Source of the DNA: Blasia pusilla
Taxonomy: Eukaryota > Marchantiophyta > Marchantiopsida > Blasiales
Direction: 5' to 3'
Assembly: GCA_050084515.1 (NCBI GenBank)
Contig: CM114273.1
Coordinates: 3,224,001-3,288,000, forward strand
Length of the DNA: 64,000 bases
Positions 12,680 through 23,460 of the stretch are shown one piece after another (position 1 is the stretch's first letter; the number at the start of each line of letters is the position of its first letter). The notes below the pieces were generated by a model. That model did not search any database, was not told the origin of the DNA, and was given only the letters and a program-made list of their open reading frames with translations. Both the position numbers and the translations under genes were made by a program.

Positions 12680-15425
12680 CGCGATTGTGCGCACCTCAGC
12701 TACTTGAACTCCAGGGGATGAATTCAGTATGGACTGCAACAGAGAAGTAACTCCCTCTCATACGAAACGACTACATCCGAGACTGGAACACTTTCGGCTT
12801 ACCTCTCACTCAATGTTCACAAAATTTCTCATGAGATGGACCTCCACAGAACCGCAGGCAGCCTCTCGCAATCAAGGTCTTACAACACCAGTCGTCTCAA
12901 ATGTTAATCGCACAAGAGTGCTTCCAGGCTTCAGCAACCACGAATGCTTTGACTTCTGTCCAATCCGGTGATGACCTCAGGTTAGAGCGTTGGTGATGCA
13001 GATTTTGGTGGATTTGATTGACCATTTACAGTGCCAGAACTTCCAGATGACTGATTGACTAAGTATACTGTCGCATGCATCCTCTTGCTTCAGAGTGTTG
13101 ATTACGTTAAAAACGAAAAGCATTGTGTCCCTACGTCCGTGTGGGTTTCTTCAGAGAATCATAACGGCAAGTTTTGAAGTTTTCCTTTTCCGGTGGGTTA
13201 TTGCATTGAAAATGCAAAGGAGACCCATAGCTCAGTCCGCTTTAGGCCGGTAATTGACAAATGGAATCGGGAAATGTGTCCATCCGCCTTGCAAACGTGC
13301 GGAGTGCAAGTGTCGATGTGTCATGAAAACTAATGCCGACGTTCCCACTAGTTACCTACCACTAGGGTGGAGGAATATAAAAAAGTGTTTGATCATCTTT
13401 TGCTAGCGTATAGTTCGTACTACAAGTATGCAGCCCCGGTTTGTTTTAATGTAGGAGGGCAGATATACGAAGATCGGCAGAAGAGTTGATGACAGCTTTA
13501 CCAAGTTGATGAGTACAATGGTTGCGTATAAAGTATTTGAGATGGGTATGGACTGCGAGTGGCCTGTTGTATGAAATTCAATATGAAATGCAGGCGGGCC
13601 AGTAATTTGATAGTCAGTGGCGTAGGATTTTTGTTGGCAAGCGATTGGCCCGACGAGGTTGGAAAGTGCGTTTAGTAAGCCGATAGCTTATATTACAAGT
13701 TAATAGTATAGCCGGATGTTGTCGTGCAATAGTGAATTGGAGTGCTAGGCCAAGAACGTCTCAATGTATATTGTGTTCGGAGCATAATGCGATCATGAAA
13801 TGCAAGCGGTGAACAAGGTTTTCATACATATGTCGTGCCTTGAGAATAAAGATTGTTACACAGGTTTGGTTGTAAATCAGCAATGTGTGTTATCAGTAAG
13901 AAGATGACTCAAAGTGTTCGTTAAATGTCTATGTAGTGCAGTGATGTAAGTGGCATGCTGAATTGAGATATGAAAACTTAAGTAAGCACATGTCAAAGTG
14001 AAATCACAGTAATAAGGCTACATGCGCAGCTGCATATGATGCTCAATTATTTCAGTATTTTCGAGAATTGTATGATAGTTGCAAACAAGTCAGATCATGT
14101 AGGCAATTTCTTGGTCAAGAAGAAACGCATGGAAGGTAGTTTGTGGCAGTAGTCAGAACTCCTCAAGTTTGTGAATGTGAATACATATTGCAACAACATG
14201 TTCAGAGAGCAACTGAAAACTATGAACTTCGTAGGGCTACAAACCTGAAGGACACCTAACTGGTGACTAATAGTGTTGAAGTGGTAGTGTTATGTAGAAC
14301 CAGGCTTCTTGCCTTCTCACAAGTCTTGCAAATCTGAAATAAACTTGTATAATTCTGAATCACGGTTATAGCTATCCTAGCAATGCTTCTAAAGAAGCAG
14401 TAGCTTTCTTTGAATCTGCTTGATCGGTATTGCGCACCAAGAAGTTTCTCCTGATGTTCTCTCTCGTCTTCAGCAACTGAATGCATTACAAGATGTAGGA
14501 TATCATTCTGCTCCTCACATTCATCAAGGCGATCCTGAACAATGCTTATGTTTTTTAATTCCGCCTCAAATATTGATATCCTGACACTATTGCTGTAGTA
14601 GATAGGGTCGCCAATTCAATGGGTGGAAGCTCCACTTATGTGCTGATTGACCGACGCCTCTTGCGAGCTGCTTTGCTGTGCGACATTGGAATACGGTAGG
14701 TACTGGTCTAGCTGTTTCCTAAAGTTTTTCCTTGTAAAACAACATTACAATACAGCTGGGAAGTAATATGGAAAATGTGTGTATCTTGTTAAATTCAAAC
14801 ATGTCTTGAAATAAAACGTGTTGAGGTGGTGTACATATTACCAAACACTGGTAACTCATTTTTGTGTATCATATGAGGCAATAAGTATTCAATGGAGGCA
14901 ATGAACATATTGAAAAAGTGACATGGAAGTAATCAAAACAAAGACCATGAAGTTTTTATTCATGAAAATGAACACTTTTTTGCACAAAAACTGCCCAGGC
15001 TCGGGATGGTCCTAGCAAGTAGAAGTGACCATTACAAATAGATTATAGACGTATGCCAAAATACGTCCATACTGTCATAGCAAAAATGAACACAATGTAG
15101 GTGCGGAGTTGTTACAGAATCAACTATGAGATAATGTTTAGTGGTGAGACGACATCAAAGATGACATAGACACTTGAGGTTGAAAATTCAGAATTTGAAT
15201 GCATGGAGATGCAAGATTTGTCACTCAAGAAAGTGTAGAAAGAAGCAGGTGAGGCTTAACAATGGTGAGGACTGAAATCTTCTGTTGAGCCGAGTACCTG
15301 GCACAAACAACGAACCACAATAAGTATGTGAAAATTAAATTGAAAGTAATTATGTCAAGAGGAAGAGCCGTGAGGCAATAAGCGGGACAAACTTCACAAT
15401 AAATACTCACATGTAGACAAAATTG
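12680..15425. other. Intergenic sequence, no gene supported
   Basis: It lies upstream of the ankyrin/PGG gene and downstream of the Helitron remnant. No conserved domain, RNA gene or terminal repeat was recognised. The promoter of the ankyrin/PGG gene should lie near 12700-13000, but I found no clear TATA box there. Confidence 0.5.
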
Positions 15426-15848
15426 TCAAAGGCTCTTTCTTTTACTGGGCAACTCTGGTACTTTGGGACCCTGGTACGAGGTGTTGTTGTTGTAAAAATG
15501 AGGTTGGGGATGATGAACAGGAAAGACATCATTTGTAAATTGTGAAGACGAAGCTGAATGTGGGGAACTGAGGTTGTGAGTTGCATCAGATGGATACTCA
15601 GAAATTGCCCCAGCTTCCCGAGCTGCTTTTATGCGGTCAAGCAGGTAGGCAGCCTTTGCAGATGACAGACTTATCAACATTTCAAGAGGGAGCTTCATGA
15701 TGACACAAAGCTCCTGAAACTGATCGGGTTTTATTCCTCCAATCAGTATCGCATAATGCACAACAACTTGTTGTTGTTTTGTTGTTGAATGACATGCCCA
15801 CATTACTTGACGAGCCCACTGTTCAATTTGTGCCACCAACCGATGCAC
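15426..15848 (-). CDS. Unrecognised 140-residue open frame next to the Helitron
   Basis: The translation has a helical N-terminal half (LPLEMLISLSSAKAAYLLDR) and a Ser/His/Pro-rich C-terminal half ending in a basic tail. I recognise no domain. It lies on the same strand as the Helitron helicase and downstream of it, so it could be an accessory or captured exon, or part of an unrelated gene. It may equally be chance. Confidence 0.25.
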   Translation of the reverse strand: MHRLVAQIEQWARQVMWACHSTTKQQQVVVHYAILIGGIKPDQFQELCVIMKLPLEMLISLSSAKAAYLLDRIKAAREAGAISEYPSDATHNLSSPHSASSSQFTNDVFPVHHPQPHFYNNNTSYQGPKVPELPSKRKSL

Positions 15849-15870
15849 TCAGGTAATGTGGGCATGTCAT
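15789..15870. repeat. 18-bp perfect inverted repeat with 46-bp spacer
   Basis: Arm one (15789-15806, starting ATGACATGCCC) is the exact reverse complement of arm two (15853-15870). It spans the 5' end of the 140-residue minus-strand frame. Confidence 0.85.
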
Positions 15871-15959
15871 CGAGTATCATCTTAGCAAAGTCGACATAGG
15901 AATTTGGTACCTAAAGGTGTTATTGTTAGTATCTATCTGTAACACCAAAGACAAAATTC

Positions 15960-16217
15960 TTACATAGAAATGGTTGTACAAACTTGAGTCTCTTGATGGT
16001 TGTGTTGATCAAATTGTGGTTGAACACCTTTCATACTCGAAGTAGGCTCATAGTAATCATCTGAACCACTATTGCTAAGTAGTATTGGAAGGAAATGTGG
16101 TGTCGCACTTCCTTGACCAACAATCTCTAGGACAGTTGAGGCGCTACCTTGTATGGCTGACCTCCTTGCACGTCTTCTTACTGAACCATCGTTCGTTGCC
16201 ATTGCTCTAGCACCCAC
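15960..16217 (-). other. Basic low-complexity tail downstream of the Helitron helicase
   Basis: An open minus-strand stretch containing SVRRRARRSAIQG follows the helicase C-terminal region with only a stop between them. It may be the tail of the Helitron protein or an accessory exon. No domain is visible. Confidence 0.25.
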
Positions 16218-16267
16218 TCAAGAATTGTCATCATGTTGTTGATTAAAGAGCTTGAAATCCCTAGGTG

Positions 16268-17420
16268 TTAAATCACCAAGGATTTGTAGTTGTGACCTGG
16301 TTTAACTCTAGATAGCATGACATAAGTAAGTCCCGGTGCAAATCTAATATTGAGTAAGCATTTGCATATGACAGCGAGGCCTTGACTCTTGCGCCTTGTT
16401 ATAGCGTACCCAAGAACTAACGCAAATATACGTTTGTGGTATTTTTGGTTGGGCCCATATTTCAAAGTAGCAAAATTTTTTTGGGTCACGCGAATGATAG
16501 CGCCACTTGAGTGGATGCTGACTATTATAGCAACCAGGTCATTTTTCTTGTATGTGCACTCAAGAATGGTGGCTTGTGCACCATTTGCAGCCTAGTTGGC
16601 CATGTCAATGTTTGACGTGAGCAACATTGTGCATCCGATAGCTAAAAAATGCAACTCATGAAACTGTGTATGAGATATCCATTCATTAAATTGTGGTTCT
16701 AGGGTAGCATATGTGGTGACATTTAGTGGGAAGATCTTAGTTGCGCCAAATAGTCTACGGAGTGCAATAAGGTTGAATAATTGCACATTTGTACGGTGTG
16801 TACAAATTATCAGAGTATCCTTGTCTATATATTTGGAGGCACTATCCTCATGAACAAAGCACCCACCAAGACAACTGTCTATCAATTCTTGTGTTGGTAA
16901 CATCAGCGTGCCTCATTGGTGTGGAAAGGTTGAATTTTTGCATAGTAAGATAGAATGGGGAGGAAGAAATGTGACAAAAACATCAGATAAGGCTCTTGTG
17001 ACGGCATACGTGAGGCAACTAGCAGAGATCACCTAATAATGTTACAAGCTTAGTCGAAAAAGGGCTAAGGCTAGATGATGGGGACACCTAATGCAACCTT
17101 AGTGCAACAATCTATAGCAGACGGGGCGTAAGCATAGAACACTCATCAATAACAAAAAAATTTGTGTCCCTTAAGTGTATGTTTAGATCTGAGGCGGTAT
17201 GCATAGAAGGTAAGTCGCCTTTTACTGGTATATGAAATGCTAAATGGACAGTGACGGCAATGTGGTGGAGTCTAACTGCAGCAATTTATGTTGTAGTTGT
17301 GAGCAAGGTGGGAATAGAGCGACTAGACCAGTATAACTGCATGAAGTGCATAAAGAATGTCTTTTCGAAACCTAGTGGGCCGGTGATTAGTACAAAACAA
17401 GAGGATAGATCTCGGATCCT
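16268..17420 (-). pseudogene. Helitron PIF1-like helicase remnant
   Basis: Pieces in order are a degenerate Walker A (ITGPLGFEKTFF near 17370, where ITGPxGTGKT is usual), a Walker B segment FFVIDECSM near 17150, a middle segment 16903-16592 with CTHRTNVQLFN, and a C-terminal segment 16489-16268 with LGYAITRRKSQGL and FAPGLTYVMLSRVK. These match SF1 PIF1/RecD motifs in their usual order. The glycine losses in Walker A and the frame breaks mean no active product. Confidence 0.85.
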
Positions 17421-18199
17421 ATGGTATGGATTATGTTGCTCTACGTTCAAGAAATGGAGTGAAAGAGTTGGCTGGTCTGTGTTTTGGGGAGTAGATTCCT
17501 TCTGCGTAGATGGTGTAGTAACAATAAGGAAGGACTTGATACAAAGGTCAAATTGCAAATGAGGTCCAATAACCTCTATTACTTTCGATATTATCTTAGA
17601 AGCATGAACTTGAGTCCAAAGGTTAGAAGTTGCATGCATCTGAATTTCATCAACCATGCATGATTCAGTGCAAAATATTTTTCTATGAATACACTCATGT
17701 AGGTAAGTCCATGATGGCGATGTTACACTCAGTATTTCAAACTCAGATTTGAAGGAGATATTGCGTAATAAGATTGTGTAAAAGAGCTCATTCCATTGGT
17801 GAAGTGGGTGGTACTCTGTAAAGCGCAAAAGCCTACAAGTCTTATAGATAGAGTTCCCTACCAAGTCTTGGCCGACAAAGTTAACGGAGCATCTTGTCAG
17901 AAGTTTAAAAACTTCATATTCCTCCCAAAAAGTAGTGAATGTAAGGTCCGATAAACAATGGGGTCGGTGGTAATACATAATCATTGGGTGTATGCATACT
18001 ATTGTTGCACTCCTGTATAAGCTAGTTCGTATGTGTGGTAGGCTGCAATCAACAAAATCTACTCCCTGTGATCGGTACATAATAGGGATTCTCAAGGCAG
18101 TGAGTGCAGCCTCAGTGGAGGAGACTGATATATTCAGTACTAGGCAAGAGATTAGTCGTAACCTAGTCTCGTCTAGACCCTCAAGACCCAAGTGCTTTG

Positions 18200-18928
18200 T
18201 ACATTCAGTTGTAATGTCGAGGGCACCCTGAGGTTCACATTTTAAGGCATATTTCAGAAGATAGAAGGACCACTCAACATTTGTCCCATGTTGCAAATTC
18301 ATATGAGCACCCCATAGCATTAAGATGGCAAGATGATAAGGAATCACATTTCTATGCTTAGTGCCTGGCCTATAGTAGTTCCACTTAAGGGTTTTTGGAT
18401 CTATAGCAGGAATCATATGAGTATTGGCTGGAACCGGGAAGCCCATACAAAATATGGACCATGTTCTCTAGTGCCTTTAACAATGCAACTATTTGGCCTA
18501 CACATATGAAGCTACTTGGTTGTCACATAGTGACGTAGAAGGTTGTGTAAACTTCCCGAGGCAGATTTTGTATCGACACAGGAAATGTAGCAACAGATTT
18601 TGGATGTAACCCTATCAACACCACTTTTATCAGCCCACAGAATAATATGTGAGTGCAGGCTTCCTCGGCCTTGTAGCTTGTGCCTAATCAGATAATTTTG
18701 AATGTTTCCAAATAAACGTGGTTCAGCTAGTACAAAGTTTTGTAGGAATGAATTTAATCTAGTATGAAACAAGAAAACACACTCAATCGGTGCATCATGC
18801 CATGTGAACGACAGATTAATCTTCTTCATGATATTCTCAATATCCACTATCTCAATCCACCTTGTGTCAAACACCTCATCAGAAGTGAGAGTTAAGAAGA
18901 AATTAGGCATTCCCCACTTTTGGACCAT
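18200..18928 (-). pseudogene. Helitron Rep (HUH endonuclease) domain remnant
   Basis: The first open stretch (18928-18512) begins GMPNFFLTLTSDE, typical of the Helitron-like N domain. It contains QGRGSLHSHIILW near 18650, where the two histidines form the HUH metal site. The second stretch, after a break at about 18450-18510, contains FYLLKYALK near 18260. Its two tyrosines, four residues apart, match the Y2 catalytic pair. All catalytic landmarks survive although the frame is broken. In an intact element this domain nicks and rejoins single strands. Confidence 0.85.
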
Positions 18929-18988
18929 CGTCTTCAGGTCTCTTAGGTGGCGTCTATGCCAACTCGGACTCCCAAGAATCTGCCATAC

Positions 18989-19109
18989 GTATACACATTG
19001 CTACACAACAAATATTTTTGTCACAGAACACACATACAAACACGTACGATCCCATGCTAACTCATGGCATCCAAAAAACGAGACAAGAAGGACCAAAATA
19101 TCTCCAATC
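18989..19109. repeat. Outer copy of a 120-bp direct repeat flanking the left gypsy LTR
   Basis: This segment and 19591-19715 share, in order, ATACACAT-GCTACACAACA, CATGGCATCC and ACGAGACAAGAAG with only scattered differences. They lie on either side of the left LTR. The inner copy resembles the 3' end of the gypsy internal region, because the second gypsy copy has the same words near 61380. Confidence 0.8.
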
Positions 19110-19581
19110 AAAATAAGATCCAATCTCTCTCACCACACCATTGTTCTCACATGTGTGCACTCTCACATGTCTCTCTCAATGTCAAACCAAACCCACTCTT
19201 CTAATGAGAGGCTTGGATTACACACACAAGGCAAAAGACCTTAGCTGTGCCGCCTCGTGCCAAGAGGTTCACCAAAGAGAGAATGAGCTCTCAAGCTCTC
19301 TCTCCTTGAGATATACTCCTTCCTTCTCCCAAGCTCTCTCCATGGTAACTTATGCTCCCAAGTCACCTCCTCGGCTCTTGACATGATGTAGGAGGTCAAG
19401 GGCTACTTGCCAAAAATAGAAAGGAAAATATATACTCAAAATGGTACTTACCAAAAATAGCAAGTTCTTCAATAAGGCTCCAAATGAGTCGAAACGGAGG
19501 TCATCATCGATCTACTGAGCATGTCCTCTGCTACTCATGAAGGCGCTCTACTAGATTTCACCGATCTATCCTAATAGACGT
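19110..19581 (-). repeat. Gypsy copy 1, left (3') LTR segment
   Basis: Its 472 bp align along their length with the right copy, sharing for example TCTCACATGTGTGCACTCTC, GAATGAGCTCTCAAGCTCTC and GAAGGCGCTCTACTAGAT. The alignment has numerous substitutions and small indels, so the insertion is old. The ends given are the limits of homology, not proven LTR termini. Confidence 0.8.
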
Positions 19582-19590
19582 GACAGTTGT

Positions 19591-19715
19591 CGTGCGCATA
19601 CACATCGCTACACAACATACAGCGTTGTCACCGAACATACACACAAACACACAGGATTCCATGTTAACTCATGGCATCCAAACAACGAGACAAGAAGTAC
19701 CAAAATATCTCCAAT
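19591..19715. repeat. Inner copy of the 120-bp direct repeat flanking the left gypsy LTR
   Basis: Partner of 18989-19109. It occupies the expected place of the 3' end of the gypsy internal region next to the LTR. Confidence 0.8.
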
Positions 19716-19901
19716 CGCTCCCCTAGCTAGTAGTAAGGTCCCTCTAACTCCGAATAGCCATCTATCCCTACCTACCATGACATATATCTCTCGGATGCTA
19801 AGAGCAAGAAGGTCGAGTGCTCATATGGCCCCATCGTTAGTCACCTTCTTGTCATCCATGTCACAGACATAAGTCGGAATGTAGAACTACCTAAGTTATG
19901 T

Positions 19902-20036
19902 ACATCTGGGACATATCTATCATCCCTGAGGAAACCTAGTGAGAGGTGACGTCAAACATGCCATATGCCATCCTCTCGAACACCCATCATAGACTAACAT
20001 AGTGGCTGCACCACAGACAGAACCACACAACATACA
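19902..20036 (-). pseudogene. PHD-finger-like module at the 3' end of gypsy copy 1 pol
   Basis: The minus-strand translation over 45 codons reads CMLCGSVCGAATMLV, then YDGCSRGWHMAC, a PL-F-P-G segment and ICPRC. That gives C-x2-C, then (Y)-x2-C, H-x2-C and C-x2-C, the C4HC3 layout of a PHD finger with one ligand changed from Cys to Tyr. Two adjacent stops (TGATAG) occupy the place of the usual Arg/Trp-like positions before the last pair. In intact proteins PHD fingers bind histone H3 tails. It lies just downstream of the integrase C-terminal segment. Confidence 0.75.
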
Positions 20037-20905
20037 GCGCAATAACTATTGCTAAGCTCGATTCAACTGTACCATCAATGTTCAGAAGGTGACACAGCGC
20101 ATAGTTACGCACATGGTCCTTCTAAACCATACCATCGCGTCCCTCCAATAAGAGAACATCGGATGGGAAAACCTCATACACTCTCAAGATGGTGCGCCCT
20201 ACAGTCACATCCAACGTCGTGGATGTCGTCTGCTGCAAGTAGACGTAGTCTCCTAGATGAAACCAGTAGATAGTAGGTCGATAACCACCTCCTCGAATAG
20301 TCGCATACCTCAACGTATCCCGATGTTGCGCAATCGCCAAGTTCTTAAACGCCATGGACATCACTCTCCAAAATAACTCAGCCCTCTGAGAACATACTCG
20401 CATCCATACATCAGGGTCATCAAGGTTCAACACCTCATCAGTATCTCAACGAATGGCCGCAGGTAAATCTGGCTCTCGGCCATAAAACAACAAGTACGGT
20501 GTCGTATAGTAAAATCAATCAATATGTAAATTTCTTCGTCATTAAGTGTTAGAAAGAGTTTCATTAGTATTAAGTAAATTGGATTAGAAAAAGGAAATTC
20601 TTATGTTTAAACCTATTTATGGTGCCTCTTTTATGCGGGCCCAACTTTAGAAAAGGAGGTAATAAATAAAAGATGACTTTATAAAAGTAAAGTAGTTGCT
20701 TTAATGAAAAGCAAAAGTAGTCTTGATTGGTGGCTAGGTTAGTTGGGGTAATTTGAAAAATATCAAGTGGGTAAAAGAGGATATTTTGGAAGAGATAAGA
20801 GGAAATCTACTTGTGTCAAAATGTGATTGGCTAAGCCTTGAGAGAGAGCCATGTGGCACAAGATAAGATAAGCTCTATTTCGTACTCTTGTGGATCCCTT
20901 GTGAG

Positions 20906-20914
20906 TATATAAAG
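20906..20914 (+). promoter_or_regulatory. TATA box of the nested solo LTR
   Basis: TATATAAAG in a locally GC-richer context, about 400 bp from the LTR start. The position and sequence fit an LTR promoter. Confidence 0.6.
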
Positions 20915-20999
20915 AGGAGGGACCTTCAAGGGTTCATCACTTTCTATTCCGCATCTTGAGTCTCTCGTGTCTCTCTTGAGTGTATGGCTTTGGGATTGC

Positions 21000-21235
21000 T
21001 TGCTCTTCCAATGAGAGTGGATCACCCCTCTTGGGAGAGTAACTTGACCATGGTCTATTCTTCGAGAGATTTCTAGAGTGTGGTGTGTGTGTGTGGGGAT
21101 GAGAGGTTTGTCACCGTAGAGGAGTTTAGTCATACTAAAATAGCGGATGTTTTGGCTTGTTACTTCCCCAATGAGAATGGATTACCCCTCTTGGGAGAAT
21201 AACTCCGCCAAAACCCATTCTTGAGGAGAGTAGAG
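21000..21235 (+). repeat. Imperfect internal duplication in the solo LTR
   Basis: Two segments, about 21010-21075 and 21160-21235, share CCAATGAGA-TGGAT-ACCCCTCTTGGGAGA and the following words. They lie about 155 bp apart, downstream of the TATA box, in what would be the transcribed part of the LTR. Confidence 0.7.
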
Positions 21236-22674
21236 AATGTATGTCAAGCATGGATAGGGATGGAGCACGAGCTGTGCCCGACTTTCCTTTCCTCAATCCC
21301 AACCATGTCAAGGTACTCTTAGTAGATAGGCACTGGTTCACACGCTATTTAGTTTATCACTTTGGGGAGGCATTCATGAACCAGGTCATGCAATCTCCAA
21401 CTCCGGTGATTCTTCCTATCGTCACATGTAGAAGGACATGGGATTGTACTTTGTATGTCCTTATATAGCGATCCATGGATGTCAATAGGCCTACTCAAGT
21501 AGGGTTTAACACTAATTGTGCTATCTTCCTCGTGTACAAGCGTAAAATAGTTTATAGGGATTTTATAGTTAGGAATTTCGGGGTCTGATGTTACGAAGAA
21601 GTGATCGCCTCGGCACTTCCATTTGTGATACCTGTCGTGAGAGAATGGAGAGTGTATATCATAATTTTATATTGAAAAAGGAGATCTTCTCAGAGAAGTC
21701 ATCTTGCATCGACCGCGTCTGTCGCAGCTAGAAGGCATGCCCTTACTCGAAGAAAAGCTCTCGACACGACAACGGTGAGAAATACGCTAAGGATGTCTGC
21801 CTGCTGAATCTGTATCCCATCGCCAACCACGGCAACTGAAGGTCCCAATCTCCTAGGTGACCTCTCTGCAAGCCATACTTGTGTAGTCCTCTCTTCATTG
21901 TCTGCACAACCCGCTCCGCTAGTCCATCCGCCTCATGATGATCTCACGAAGTAGTGCGGTGGTCGATTAGTGCCTGATCACACAAGGCCTGAAACTCCCT
22001 GCGGAACTTTGTACCCTGGTTTGTCAACACCTCAGCTGGTGTGCTGTAATGACTTAGCACTCAATCTAGGAAGGCATACGCTACTCCCTCACTCGCTTTG
22101 TCAAGCAATGGAACCAACTCTATCCACTTTGAGAAGTGCTCGACCATCACCAACACATAACGACTATGGCGCTCCGTCAAAGGCAAAGGTCTTGCAAAAT
22201 CCAAACTCCATCTATAACCTAAATCCATGCTCAAAAGTGGATGCAACTGTGGAGTCGGAGCATTGAACGATGCTCATACTCGATCACACACCATGCATAT
22301 GGCAACAAACTGTTGAAATTCATTCTGCATGCCTCGCCACCAATACTGAATCCAGAGCAAGTTGTACGTCCGCTTCACTCCAAAATGACCAAACTCCTCG
22401 TGGGCATGACGCACCAAACGTGCTCCCTATGTAGGATTAGGCACTACACGCACTCTACCATCCTCCCACACTCCCAACACATGTGTGCCCTCTCATCAGA
22501 ACCGTCTGGCTCGTTGTAGGATCCGATCCTACTCTCTATCACCCATTGTGCTCGCAACGTTGCTAGTAGGCAAGTACTCCAAGACCACTCCATCATTGTG
22601 AATGTCTCGGCCGTTTTTCGTCTCCTCACCGGCCTCTGGATCTAAGGACTCTCCATCAATCCTTGCCATCCTAG

Positions 22675-23301
22675 TCACAGCAATCTGGCTTTCCATAGCC
22701 AACAAGCCCAATAGGCAAACGCATGCCATCCTGGCACCAACTCCTCATCACTCTCACAATGCCAACGAGCTCCAGTCCCATCTCGTTGACTCGGGCATGG
22801 GTTACAACTCAAACCAACATCCTGGTTGAGCATCCCAAGTTTATGGATCACTTGGAAGTCATACTCGTGCAACAAAAGAGCCCACCTTGCAAGCTTCCCT
22901 GTAAGCTTGTCGGACTCCATCAACCACTTAAGTGGCTGATGATCATTAATGAAGGTAAAGGGATTGCCGAAAAGATAAAATCGGAAATGTACGACAGTCC
23001 ACACTACAGCCAAGCACTCATCCTCATGTGAGCTATACTTTGCCTCTTCAACGTTGCTCGAGCGATTAGCATAAGCCACCACGAACTCTCTACCATCATC
23101 GTCATGTTGGGTAAGCATGGCTCCAAGCCCCAACATGCTCCAATTGGTATTCAACTGGAAAGGACGGCCCTTGATCGGTCTCCTCAATATAGGTGCGGAT
23201 ATCAATCTATCCTTGAGCATCTGAAATGCTCTCTCTTGCTCATCCCCCCTATGCCACTCTTGATCCACCTTGGTCATCAAGGTTAGCAGCTTCGCAATCA
23301 A
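22675..23301 (-). pseudogene. Gypsy copy 1 RNase H domain remnant
   Basis: A long open stretch contains QLNTNWSMLGLGAMLTQHD, YSSHEDECLAVVW and FTFINDHQPLKWLM, the successive motifs of a gypsy RNase H. The first catalytic Asp is changed to Asn (TNWS where TDWS is usual, as in copy 2). It is preceded by the end of the RT connection region. Confidence 0.85.
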
Positions 23302-23460
23302 ACTAAAACCTTTGACGTACCGTCAATAGAAGTTTGCCAATCCCAAGAATGCACGAACTCGACTCACATCTATAGGGCGTGGAATGCATGAAATAGCATC
23401 TATATGTTTCTGTTGCACACCAAGGCCCCCTAGGTATATCGTATGATCCAAGTACTCAAT

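Larger units (their letters stand above)
16205..18960 (-). mobile_element. Decayed Helitron (rolling-circle transposon), RepHel coding region
   Basis: Read on the minus strand, the order is Rep endonuclease (from about 18930) followed by a PIF1-type helicase (to about 16240), which is the RepHel order specific to Helitrons. Several stops and frameshifts split the coding region, so it is non-functional. The 5' side is cut off by gypsy-related sequence from about 18990. I could not place the 5'-TC end or the 3' hairpin plus CTRR end, so the true boundaries are unknown. Confidence 0.85.
20500..21771 (+). mobile_element. Nested solo LTR (1.27 kb) in the gypsy integrase
   Basis: The insert begins TGTCGTATAG and ends CTCGACACGACA, giving TG...CA ends within short inverted repeats (TGTCGT/ACGACA). 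It is flanked by ACGG on both sides, or ACGGT if the shared T is counted. Comparison with gypsy copy 2 shows uninterrupted integrase sequence exactly across this junction. A TATA box lies about 400 bp in, as expected for an LTR U3. No internal domains or second LTR are present, so this is best read as a solo LTR left by recombination. A non-autonomous element with short inverted ends is the alternative. Confidence 0.75.
20037..22640 (-). pseudogene. Gypsy copy 1 integrase remnant, interrupted by a nested insertion
   Basis: Minus-strand pieces include HAHEEFGHFGVKRTYNL and an ICMVCDRV pair (HHCC zinc domain, about 22260-22440). The catalytic core starts LGYRWSLDFARPLPL (22061-22246), and the C-terminal part is 20122-20433 with FHLGDYVYLQQ. 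The second core aspartate appears replaced by Asn (LTNQGT). Alignment with copy 2 shows the coding sequence is continuous apart from the insertion 20500-21771. Confidence 0.8.

Noticed and set aside
13217-13260. ACCCATAGCTCAGTCC resembling a tRNA D-arm
   Set aside because: No matching T-arm or acceptor stem downstream.
21241-21468. Frame with VKVLLVDRHWFTRYLV, faintly like a response-regulator receiver strand
   Set aside because: It lies inside the solo LTR, and the rest of a receiver domain (acidic pocket, later strands) is missing. Likely chance.
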